This document shows, piece by piece, positions 1 through 9,800 of a stretch of DNA of 64,000 nt. A program made the position numbers and the translations under genes. This DNA comes from Tuctoria greenei. Lineage: Eukaryota > Streptophyta > Magnoliopsida > Poales > Poaceae. How positions within the stretch are numbered: position 1 is the first letter of the stretch; each line of letters opens with the position of its first letter. The notes below the pieces were generated by a model, which had not been told where the DNA came from, ran no database searches, and saw only the letters and a program-made list of their open reading frames with translations. The DNA is taken from assembly GCA_036927565.1 (NCBI GenBank), contig JAYESD010000009.1:168042929-168106928 (forward strand), read 5' to 3'.

Positions 1-665
1 GGAGGCGTTGAAGAGCGGCTACAACGGCAACATCTCTGTCTTCATGGTGTTGAGCTGCTGCACGTGGTGCTGCACGTGATGGTTGTGATGGATTGTAATT
101 TCTGCGATGTGTTGTGTTGTAATTTCTGTTATGTTTTTTTATTGCATCTCTGCAATGTAATTTTGTCTAAATCTTTTAGTCTTCTGTAAATCAAACTGTG
201 TTAGCGCAAAGTTTGTCTAAATGTTATCATTTCTTGCCTTCTGATTACGGCAAGTCACAGGTGGTTGGCACATTCTAAAAACTGTATACGATTCTAAAAA
301 CTGTATATGATAATGTATTATCACAGGTGGTTGGCAATAAAAACAGTATGTGAAAATGCATTTTCACAGGCGGTCCGCAATTAAACCGCCTGTGAAAATG
401 CATTTTCACAGGCGGTTCGCAATTAAAAACCGCATGTGAAAATGCATTTTCACAGGCGGTCCGTAATAAAAAACCGCCTGTGAAAATGCATTTTCACAGG
501 CGGTCAGCAATAAAAACTGCCTGTGAAAATGCATTTGTACAGGCGGATTTTGTCCCCGCCTGTGCTAATCGATCATTTTCACAGGCTCTTCGTTACAGGC
601 GGTTTTTAAAACCGTATGTGATAATATATTTAGAGCCGCCTGTGATGAAGACTTTTGTAGTAGTG
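1..665. mobile_element. CACTA DNA transposon, right part (cut by window start)
   Basis: The right terminal inverted repeat TTTTGTAGTAGTG lies at 653-665 and is followed by TAA, the 3-base target duplication seen on both sides of the complete copy at 31682-33164. Bases 1-665 match the last 665 bases of that copy at an offset of 32499. There is no transposase here, so the element is non-autonomous. The left end lies outside the window. Confidence 0.85.
310..650. repeat. CACTA subterminal repeat array with perfect palindromes
   Basis: A unit built from CACAGGCGGTCCG and its complement CCGCCTGTGAAAATG recurs about every 40-45 bases in alternating orientation. Two 32-base stretches, 385-416 and 473-504, are perfect palindromes centred on AATGCATT. 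Subterminal repeats are the usual transposase-binding zone of CACTA elements (family knowledge). The paired arms would also fold into hairpins in RNA. Confidence 0.8.
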
Positions 666-1477
666 TAAAGAATATTTTGGAAAAATTTCATAGTTTTCTA
701 TGAAGTGAATTATCATATAAAAATCAAACATGATTTTGCTTTAAAGGGCTCTACAGGAAAATTTAAGGATTTTCATGAGGATTGGGTTGTAGTTCTGGTT
801 AGTCTGGATAAAGTCAAAACCAACAGAGTTGGTTTGACAAATTTTGAAGCTTTATACTGAGAGATATTCAATTTAGAAGTTTGCACAAGTTTCTGTACAA
901 TTTCTAAATGAATTTGGCTATTTTTATGTGCATAAAGAATACACAGGTGATCAGACTATGTAAATGAAGTCTAATGACCTTGAGATTTTTACTGGAGTTC
1001 AAGGATGTTCAAATGAAGGTTCTGGAAAAATTTGGTATTTTTCCAAAGAGCAGAACTATAGGAATTAATTTTATAAGAATTTTGCTTGTTTGAATTATGG
1101 AGAAATTCATATGGACTTTCATACAAATCCAAATGCACCAATGGAAAGTACTCTTCATGCTGGTTCTAACAAAATTTATTTGGGAATTTTTGGACAAGTA
1201 TCCTAGGAGATATATATTTTCCATGTTGGGGCAAAATCTGGAATTAAGTTTAAATGGGAAAGTTTAAATAATTGAGAGGGCCCACGGGTTTAAAATGGGA
1301 CCAATCGGGTCGAAGCAACACCGGGCCACAGAGAAAATGTACGTAGCCATATGGGATCCACAGCCGCACCAGATCCGAGCGTGCGCGTTACACTGACTGA
1401 CGACTGGGCCCCACGGGGTCGTCGTCTACCTCCCACCAGGCGCGCGACCGCGGCGGCGCCTCGCCGCCCTTCGATCC
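666..1477. other. Repeat-derived sequence upstream of psi1, acting as its 5' flank
   Basis: There is no long open frame. The first 600 bases are AT-rich and the last 200 turn sharply GC-rich just before the psi1 ATG. None of this resembles the leader of G1-G5. The AT-rich part reads like the sequence on the far side of the CACTA insertion (31200-31681), sharing phrases such as TTTAGAAGTTTG. I infer one older repeat, possibly LTR-retrotransposon derived, that the CACTA element split. The class is a guess. Confidence 0.5.
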
Positions 1478-2664
1478 ATGGCACGTCGTCTCACCGAGGA
1501 CAACATCAGGGAGATCCTAGTCCGCCTGCCGGTCAAAGACGTCGTCCGCTACGGCACCATCTGCAAGGTGTGGCGCCTCATCACCACTAACCAGGACTTC
1601 CTTTCTGAGAACGCACGCCGCGAACCGGCTGAGGTCCTCCTCTACAGGTACATCCCTCAGCTGCCATCCAGAGGACGTTGGGCCACGGATGTCATGCTGG
1701 ACGCGATCTCCGTCTCTGGCGACCTAGAGAGCTGGCGTAGTGTTATCCGCTACCCTAAACCAGAAAATGGAGGGTGGCTCCTGCTCGCCGTCTGCGACGG
1801 TGTCCTCCTACTCAAGAAGGCAGATGGCATATACAACTTGTGTAACCCCACAACAAGAAAGTGGGCTGACCTCACGGGGCTTAATCCGCCTCCGCCGCCG
1901 CCAAAGCCGACCGACCTGTTCGATGAGCCGCAGTACGCCTTCTACTTCCACCAGCAATCAAGTGAGTATCGTCTCTTATGTCGAAAAACTTGGACTAGAA
2001 ATGGGAAATGGTGCATCCTCTCCACCGGGGAGCCTGGAAAAAGGAATATCTACACAGAGGCTGCCAACGCAGATGGTATAGCTGCGCTTGTGCCCTGCCT
2101 GCGCAAGGCAGTAACAGTGCCCATGGCTCTCCACGGCAACCTGCACTGGCCGCCTCAACCGGGCTCTGCCACTGGCTAGACCAAGATGGTGGCTTTTGAC
2201 ATATTTTCAGAGACATTCACCGAAATGGATGGTCCACCGACGACCACAGGCAACAATCGTGTAAAGCTCTTCGTCATGGACGAGCTCCTTGTGGGAGCTG
2301 ATTTTGGGTACGAGAACAGCATTGACCTCTGGTTCCTTGAGAACTATGGCAATGCCGCTAAGTGGGAACTGCGCCACCGGGTTGCCACGCCGTGGGGCCT
2401 TATAGTCATGGAAGACCATCAGACCCTTTGAGTCTGTTGAGTACGGCCGCGGTGGCTGATGAACAAGGCAACATCTTACTCGGTAACAGTCACGGTTTAG
2501 TAGTCTATAACGGGAACAATAAACAGACAATAAAGACCATCAACTCTGAGACACTGGATAACACAAATGTCATTGTGTCGAGGCACGTGTTCAGAGCAAA
2601 CCTCATGCATCACCCTCAGTTCTCCACAAGGCCTGCCACTGATATGCTCTTTGCTCACTTCTAA
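1478..2664 (+). pseudogene. psi1: near full-length F-box gene with stop and frameshift
   Basis: The frame opens with Met-Ala-Arg-Arg and then joins the family at Leu-Thr-Glu-Asp, so the first 20 residues of the intact genes (Met-Gly-Gly-Glu...) are replaced. The F-box and the first half of the FBA-like region are intact for 233 codons. At 2177-2179 the CAG that encodes Gln249 in the intact genes is TAG. A second lesion is the run of four G at 2394-2397 where intact genes have five, which shifts the frame. The rest of the C-terminus is readable in another frame to the family stop at 2664. A truncated 233-residue F-box protein could still be made. The start is chosen because upstream sequence is unrelated to the family. 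Confidence 0.85.
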
Positions 2665-3246
2665 TGCTATGTTCCTGGATCCAAATAAATGCTTCTCTAT
2701 TCATCTTTTCAGAACTGATTGTTCAAAACATATACTCTTGTTACATTTAACCGTGGTGGTGATGTCTGTCTGGCTACATTTATCTGTGTGTGGATTTTGT
2801 TTATTGAGGTATCAATAAAAAGTTATGATGTTTTATGAGTTTATTATGTGAGCTTGATCAATGTGAAATGATGTGTTATTACTTTAATGGTCTGGTCATA
2901 ACACCATGCTCGTTAGGCCATCTGGAACCACACCACCCTGTGATGATTTCGAGTTGGAGCAGAATATTGCATGATTGCATGTTGTTTGCAACCTGTCAGA
3001 GTTTGTCGGCATAACATACTCTCTAATCACTGCAAAACCGAGGCTTTGTTCTGCCTAGTTTGGACAGGTGACGGAACTGTCAGGTCCATCATCAGGTCAT
3101 TCTTCGCCTACTAGCTAAATTGCATGTTCTACTTCCGCATACTCTGCAGGCGACTTGGCACTGCATCACCATGCACCGACCTGCTCTATTTCTGCACCCC
3201 TACGTGTGTCTCCGGACTTTCTTTTTGGGACAATGCATGCCTACGG
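2665..3246 (+). other. F-box 3' UTR and flank, type A
   Basis: This holds AATAAA-type poly(A) signals near 2686 and 2813. The same flank follows G3, G4, G5 and all psi1 copies, and ends at the phrase CTACGGACTCA. There it joins psi2 here but region X after G3 and G5. No open frame is convincing. Confidence 0.7.
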
Positions 3247-4380
3247 ACTCAAGAAGGCAGATGGAACACACAACTTGTGCAGATGGAACACACAACTTGT
3301 GCAACCCCACAACAAGAAGGCAGATGGAACACACAACTTGTGCAACCCCACAACAAGGAAGTGGGCTGACCACACGGGGCTTAATCCTCCTCCACCGCCA
3401 CAGCCAACCGACCTGTTCGATGAGCTGGAGTACGCCTTCTACTTCCACCAGCAATCAAGTGAGTATCGTCTCTTATGTCATAAAACTTGGACAAAAAACA
3501 GGAAATGGTGCATCCTCTCCACCGGAGAGCCTGAAAAAAGGAATATCGACAAAGAGGCTGCCAACGCTGATGGTATAGCTGCGCTTGTGCCCTGCCGCGC
3601 TAGGCAGTAATAGCGCCCTTGGCTCTCCACGGCAACCTGCACGGGCCGCCTCAACCGGACTCTGCCGCTGGCCAAACCAAGATGGTGGCTTTTGACATAT
3701 TTTCAGAGACATATCACCCAAATGGATGGTCCACCGACGACCACAGGCAACAATCATGTAAAGCTCTTCGTCATGGACAAGCTCCTTGTGGGAGCTGACT
3801 TCAGGCAAGAGAAGTGCATTGACCTCTAGTCCTTGAGAACTATGGCAATGCCACTAGGTGGTAACTGCACCACCGGGTTGCCGCTCCACGCCCGAGTTCA
3901 TTTTACGCGATCCGAGCCATGCCAGGCCAAGCCAGGCTGGGTCGTTCCATAGCCCATTTATTTTTATATACATTAAAAATAACAAAAAATATATATTATA
4001 CGGCCTTAAACAGGTCGTGCCGGGCCGAGCCCCTCGGGCTAACTGGGCCATACTATCCGGCCGGCCGGGCCAACCTTAAACGGGTCATGCAGACCAGCCC
4101 GACGGGCCGGGGTCAAGGCCCGGGCACAGCCTGAACCGGACTTCAGACTCGCCCGGGTCCAATTTTTTATTGCCGGGCCATTTTTCCGAGCTTCAGGCTG
4201 ACCTGATTGGCCCGGCCCATTTGGCCACATTTACTTCTATGTGGTAACTGGAGCATTGGGTTGTTGCACGGCGGGGACCTGAGGACCTTACCGTAGTTGA
4301 AGACCATTACTTCCTTTGAGCCTGCTGGGCATGGCCGCAGCGGCTGGTAAACAAGGTAATATCTTCCTTTGTTACATCAA
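3247..4380 (+). pseudogene. psi2: F-box gene fragment with internal repeats and an insertion
   Basis: Homology begins abruptly at the codons for Leu-Lys-Lys-Ala-Asp (about residue 128 of the 410-residue protein), so the F-box is absent. A 22-base and a 41-base tandem duplication at 3251-3350 together add 63 bases. The match then runs to about residue 222, where a deletion near 3596 causes TAA at 3608. Further lesions are an extra base near 3713 and TAG in place of Trp300 near 3827. A GC-rich insertion occupies 3883-4240. After it comes a diverged piece matching residues about 308-350. The last stretch, from about 4350, is too diverged to align by eye. Confidence 0.75.
3883..4240. repeat. GGCCCG-rich insertion inside psi2
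   Basis: The sequence is unrelated to the F-box family and rich in GGCCCG, CCGGGCC and similar words, with an AT-rich patch near 3958-4005. Repeats of this composition are common in grasses (from memory, class not assigned). The ten bases GTGGTAACTG occur just left (3858-3867) and at the right edge (4241-4250). About 25 bases of F-box homology are present on both sides, more than a normal target duplication. Confidence 0.6.
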
Positions 4381-4822
4381 TGATATTGTTGTGTAAACGT
4401 GAATGATATTGAGACAAAGAAGACCAACCACTCTATAGAAATGCACAACTCACTGGCCTGTAAATTGTTCCGACAAAATTGGATTGTAAATAGGAAATGG
4501 TGCATCCTCTCCACTCAAGAGGTTGAACCACGAAACATCACACACGAAGGTCACCAATGTTGCTGGGACAAATGCGCTTGTGCATGCCACATGCAAGGTG
4601 GTCAGAGCACCTCTAGCTCTCCATGACAACCTGTAGTGGCCGCCACAACCATGCCTCATCACTGGCTATACCAAGATGAATGTTTTTGATATATTGTCGA
4701 AGATATTCACCCAAACTGATGGTCCTTTGACAACCACTAGCAACGATCTTGTGAAGCTCTTCATCATGGACAGGCTCCTCGTTAGAACTTACTTTGGGCC
4801 GAAGAAGAGCATCAACATGTGG
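4381..4822 (+). pseudogene. psi3a: diverged middle fragment of an F-box gene
   Basis: From about 4448 the DNA matches the segment encoding Lys-Trp-Cys-Ile-Leu-Ser-Thr (residue 192 on). A clean open frame from 4676 then matches residues 252-300: Phe-Asp-Ile-Leu, Val-Lys-Leu-Phe-Ile and Ser-Ile-Asn-Met-Trp. It is the most diverged copy in the window. It stops matching at the Trp codon 4820-4822, where it fuses in frame to psi3b. The left boundary is uncertain. Confidence 0.65.
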
Positions 4823-5908
4823 CGCTGCATCACCACTAACCAGGATTTCATTGCCGAGAATGCACGCTGCCAACCGGCTGAGGTCCTCCTCTATAGGTAT
4901 ATCCCCCAGCTGCCATCCAGAGGATGTTGGGCCACGGATGTCATGATGGATGCGATCCTCATTTCTGGCAACCTGGAGAGCCGGTGTAGCGTTATCCGCT
5001 ACCCTAAACTAGAAAACGGAGGGTGGCTCCTGCTCGCCATCTGCGACAGTGTCCTACTACTAAAGAAGTTAGATGGCATATACAACTTGTGTAACCCCAC
5101 AACAAGAAGTGGGCTGACCTCACGGGGCTAAATCCTCCTCCGCTGCCACAACCGACCGACCTGTTCGATGAGCCGGAGTATGCCTTCTACTTCCACCAGC
5201 AATCAAGTGAGTATCATCTCTCATGCTGAAAAACTTGGACTAAAAAAGGGATATGGTGCATCCTCTCCACCTGAGAGCCTGCAAAAAGGAATATCGACAC
5301 AGAGGCTGCCAATGCTGATGGTATAGCTGTGCTTGTGGCCTACCTGCACAAGGCGGTAACAGCACCCCTTGCTCTCCACAGCAACCTGCAGGCCACCTCA
5401 ACCGGACTCTGCCGCTGGCCAGGCCAAGATGGTGGCTTTTGACATATTTTCAGTGACATTCACCCAAATGGATGCTCCACCGACGACCACAGGCAACAAT
5501 CGTGTAAAGCTCTTCGTCATGGACGAGCTCCTTGTGGGAGCTGACTTCGGGCAGGAGAAGCACATTGACCTCTGGTTCCTTGAGAACTATGGAAATGTCG
5601 CCAGGTGGGAACTGCGCCACCGGGTTGCCAACCATGGGGGCCTTATAGTCGTGGAAGACCATCAGAGCCTTTGAGTCTGCTGAGTATGGTCGCGGTGGCT
5701 GATGAACAAGACAACATCTTGCTTGGCAACAGCCACGGTTGCAGCGTATAATGGGAACAGTAATGAGATAATAAAGACAATCAACTTAGTGGAGACGCCG
5801 GACAACATATATGTCATTGTGTCGAGGCACGTGTTCAGAGCAAACCTCATGCATCACCCTCATTTCTCCACAAGGCCTGCCACTGATATGCCCTTTGTTC
5901 ACTTCTAA
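4820..5908 (+). pseudogene. psi3b: F-box gene lacking its N-terminus, several lesions
   Basis: Homology starts at Trp48, in the middle of the F-box, and continues to the family stop at 5908. One G is missing near 5106 (ACAAGAAGTGGG for ACAAGGAAGTGGG), which ends the frame at 5131. In-phase stops follow: TGA at 5227-5229 for Arg184 and TGA at 5272-5274 for Gly199. A further base is missing near 5632. It cannot give a full protein. The open frame 4676-5131 reads across the psi3a/psi3b joint and could encode a 151-residue chimera. Confidence 0.75.
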
Positions 5909-6385
5909 TGCTATGTTCCTGGATCCAGATAAATGCTTAACTATTCGTCTTTTTCAGATCTGATGTTCACAACACATACTCTTGTTACATTTAACCCTAG
6001 TGGTGATGTCTGTATGGCTACATTTATTTGTGTGTGGATTGTGTTTATTGGGGTATCAATAAAAAATAATGATGTTTTATGAGTTTATTATGTGAGCTTA
6101 TGCAATTGATGTATGATTACTTTAATTATCTGGTCATAACATCATGCTAGTTAGGCAATCTGGAAGCACACCACCCAGTGGTGACTTCGAGTTGGAGCTG
6201 CATATTACGTGATTGCATGTTGTTTTGAATCCTGTCAGAGTTTGTCAGTATAACACAGTCTCTAATCACTGCAAAATCGAGTCTTTGATCTGCCTAGTTT
6301 GGATGGGTGACGGAACTATCAGGTCAATCATTAGCTCATCATTCGCCTACTAGCTAAATTTCATGCTCTACTTCCACATATTCTG
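5909..6385 (+). other. F-box 3' flank, type B
   Basis: This is a diverged version of the type A flank, with poly(A)-like AATAAA near 6057. It differs by TTGGGGTATC for TTGAGGTATC and stops matching type A at 6385, exactly where the LTR begins. Confidence 0.7.
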
Positions 6386-6733
6386 TGTTAGACTAATCAA
6401 GTCATTGCAGATCAGTATGTTTTAGTCAAATAAGTAGGTTAGCCAGGTGTGAGGCTGCCGTGCGTGTCGTGCATGTAGCGTGCATGGGCATGAGTACCGT
6501 GTATGCCGCGAGCATGGGGTATGGCATGACGTGATGCCCGTCTGTTTTGTGAGCTCAACGTGGAGCGGGCACTTTGGATAGTGGCGTCTGGGCAGCTCTC
6601 CCACGACCCTGTCTTTCCTGTTGATCTCTGCATATAAATCAAGCACAGAAGTCATGTGTGGTTAGCACACGACGGAAAATCTTACGTGTTCTAAGCGTGC
6701 GTTCGAGCATTCAAGTGTTCTTCAATCACAACA
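6386..6733 (+). mobile_element. Copia-type LTR (348 bp)
   Basis: It starts TGTTAG and ends CAACA, the TG...CA ends with short inverted repeat typical of LTRs. A TATA-like TATAAAT lies at 6633-6639. It is followed two bases later by a primer-binding site. The left edge is confirmed because the paralogous type A flank continues uninterrupted past the same point (about 3140). No second LTR was found before the next gene, so the element is truncated on its right. Confidence 0.75.
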
Positions 6734-6735
6734 TG

Positions 6736-6825
6736 TGGCATCAGAGCCACCAGTCAACAATCCCCGCGATCATGTCGAGCACCGGCGAGGAATCATTGGG
6801 AATTTACATAGAACATCAAGCATAG
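6736..6825 (+). mobile_element. Primer-binding site and short gag-like start
   Basis: TGGCATCAGAGCCA at 6736-6749 differs at one position from the initiator-Met tRNA complement used by plant copia elements (TGGTATCAGAGC...). An ATG at 6772 opens Met-Ser-Ser-Thr-Gly-Glu-Glu, a plausible gag beginning, but stops after 17 codons at 6823-6825. No gag-pol coding follows. Confidence 0.6.
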
Positions 6826-9800
6826 TTGTGTGTCGAGTTCATCGGGAACTTATCCTTGTGGTTCAGCTTCACACATACCCAGGTAAGGTCACAACATTCG
6901 AACATAAATTCATTTCCCATGCAAAACGAAGGTGGAACAAATCTGCTTCAGCTTCCCACCAAGCTCATATGATTTTTAGCAGATGATCAAGGTATGCATG
7001 CTGCTTTCATCAAAGGATGATAACCAGATGATGCTAGGCTTATGTTTTCCGTTGTGTCTTGGTGTACCCCTACCGTATATTCCAAGGAGAGATAGGTTAT
7101 CATATCCTTGCATGTATGATCAATGGGTTGCATGGATGATTCCATGAGAGCCCTATATTCTGGACCTCTTTATCAAGAACTAGCAGCAACCCGAGCTGTC
7201 ATATTCACGTAAAAATTGACGTTTAATAGAAATACATAATAAATGAACAGGGTATATATAGTAACACTTTCTTAATGAAATGAAACCTGACCCTTTTTAA
7301 TAAAATGGAAATGTAGATAAGAAATTTACGCTCAATCCGTGACATGTTTTAAATTCGCATGGTTATTTATGTCACTCAAGAGTTATACAAAGGTACATTT
7401 GCATTTCTAGCTAATACGGTAACAAATCAAGGTAATAACACATCGTAAGTCGCGCTCCATAAGTATTTGAAACCAGAAGATAGACAGATGATATTAGGAA
7501 CTACGGAACATGTTATCCTTACACAAGCAGGAACAATGAATTAGGAACTCCAAAGTCAATACATATACCACTGAATGTCCATGAGCAGAGTTACTCCATC
7601 GACTCAGTTCAAAAGGATACCGCAGCCTGGAACTGATAAGCAGATAATAAGCAATTGTGTTACACTTGTATACTCCTCCGTAGATAGCCAAACGGGCCTA
7701 TGTACGCATTCCATTTTAGGTTCTCAAGATTCGATGCTACATGACAGGTTGTCGGTAAACCATAGAAGCGAGGACATTGCTATCGGATCATGTCCTTTTC
7801 TTTGGCAAGTAAGATGTTTTAATAAAAGCATTTGAGGTGCCATTAGATAACACTATACTGCACATACTTGACCATTTAAAGTTTTGTGAGTTAGTATAGA
7901 CGTTTTATGCTTTATCCTGCAAAACAATAATATAGATAATTTCATACAACGACATAAACATAGGAGAACTACTTATTGTCTGATTTATGTTGTTGTTGTG
8001 CTTTCAGGTCCAAAGTACATAGGAAAATGATTTTATCCGATATTGCACATGGAAATATTCCAATATGTGATAAAATAAACAAACAAACCCCTCTTGAGAA
8101 AATTAGTTTTAGTTAAATGAAGAAGTCTCACTGTTCAGCGAAATAAAGGCTAGTTGGTCATATCTTTAGATGGAAAGGTAAATTAATGGATTTTGAGAAG
8201 GATTAAATGCATTACAAATATGGTTTATCACAATAATGTGAGCACAAAAAGAGCCTTTTGTTAAATATGCTTACTAAGCATGGCATTGAGTAGATCAGCA
8301 AGCTAATTAAACCTGAACATGGTTTTCTTCATGAAGATAGCCAATGGATTTGTAAAATGTAAGAAACCCATAAAACAAATTAAGGCACCTAGTGAGGAGA
8401 CATCAGCACTCATGGACAAAAGCCTACGGCTGACCTTTTGCTGTACTGGAGTGACAGGTCATCATTAAAGTTTCCAGCTGAGAACCAACCAAGAAGACCT
8501 CTCCTTATTGATGTGGATGTTCATCATCAACAGAGACATCTTAAAATCTCATATGGTATTTTCCAACTAAATATGCATTTTGCAGGAAAATTAAGTTGTG
8601 TGACACGAAGCATCACAAAAGCTACAACCAATGAAGTTTCAGTAAGCACACCCATGACTAATTATGCTAAATGTGAAACTGCATCGATTGTGTTAGCATA
8701 TTAGCAGCTGTCTTGTATAGGTACACAAAAGTGGTCGCATTGAAACTCTCAACATGTGACAACTATACCCAAGTAATAGCATAGTTGATACAAGGATGAC
8801 CCGACCTTCTCAACGTAGAATTGAATATCTAGATACGCCTTGAAAACCCAGTGAATTGGATGAACAACACACATTGCCCATGCAACACACCTTTCATCTC
8901 AAATTCAAAGAACAGTATGCAATGAAGTTTGATACACTCGACCATGACGGAGTGGATGCATTGCTCCCACGACTCCCAGCGGAAAAGCAAGAACAGTCTA
9001 CCGAAGAAACTCTCAGTTTCTAACGTAGTTGCTACTTTGCATGAGGCTACACCCTACATGAGAACAAGAGCAATAAGCTGTGATTTTTCCTGTAGAATAA
9101 ATTGGCGCAGAATAAAGTACAACTGATAACTTCCTATTTTCTCTCTCCGTGTTCAGAATGGACATGTGATATTTGCAATAAATGAATCCCCTCCATTTAT
9201 TCCTTTTCCTGCACCCAGAAAGTCCTTCAACACCTAGCAAGTATGTCTCCTACACGCTTGGAAGTCCTTGAACAGTTGACACCGGCCTTCCTATCTCCCA
9301 CGCCCTTGGAATGTCATTAAACATCAAGCACCAGCCTCCCTTTCTTCCACGCCCGTGGAAAGTCCTTGAACAGTTGGCACTGGCCTCTATTTCTTTCTTT
9401 ATGATTCCATCATCATGTACATGTGCAGTTAAGCACGCAATGTTGTAGTCTCGTCCCACATCCTCCAATGTTTTAAACTTTTATATCTAAGTAAAAGCAA
9501 AATACATCCGTTAGATAGTAAACTACTCATTTATCTAATAATTAAATCACTTAGGAACATATTCACTTTGTCTTGATGTTTCCGTGCGTGTGCTCATATT
9601 GGTGGTCCTTTATATGCAGTAGTCATGTTTTCAGCTTGCATACCAGGATCAGTAGGTGTTAGATAAGAATGTGAGGAACTTGTGAGATGCTCATCAAACT
9701 ATGTGAATAGGAGACAATTTAGTCAAACCAGAGTGGGTGCAAAACTTCTGTTAGTAAGCTTGTTACTTATGTGTTTTTTCATTGTAGACCATAGAGAATT

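Noticed and set aside
310..650. Regularly spaced repeats as a CRISPR array
   Set aside because: Units alternate in orientation, spacing is uneven and they sit next to CACTA terminal repeats; the sequence is plant.
480..668. 62-codon frame over the CACTA right end
   Set aside because: It is made of subterminal repeat units and the terminal inverted repeat.
1740..2081. Frames of 60-113 codons overlapping the F-box genes in other frames or on the minus strand
   Set aside because: They are shadows of the GC-rich F-box coding sequence.
8438..8704. 88-codon + strand frame present in all five spacers
   Set aside because: Its conservation follows from whole-spacer duplication. It has no recognisable domain, no GC or codon signal, and contains acceptor-like words inside the frame.
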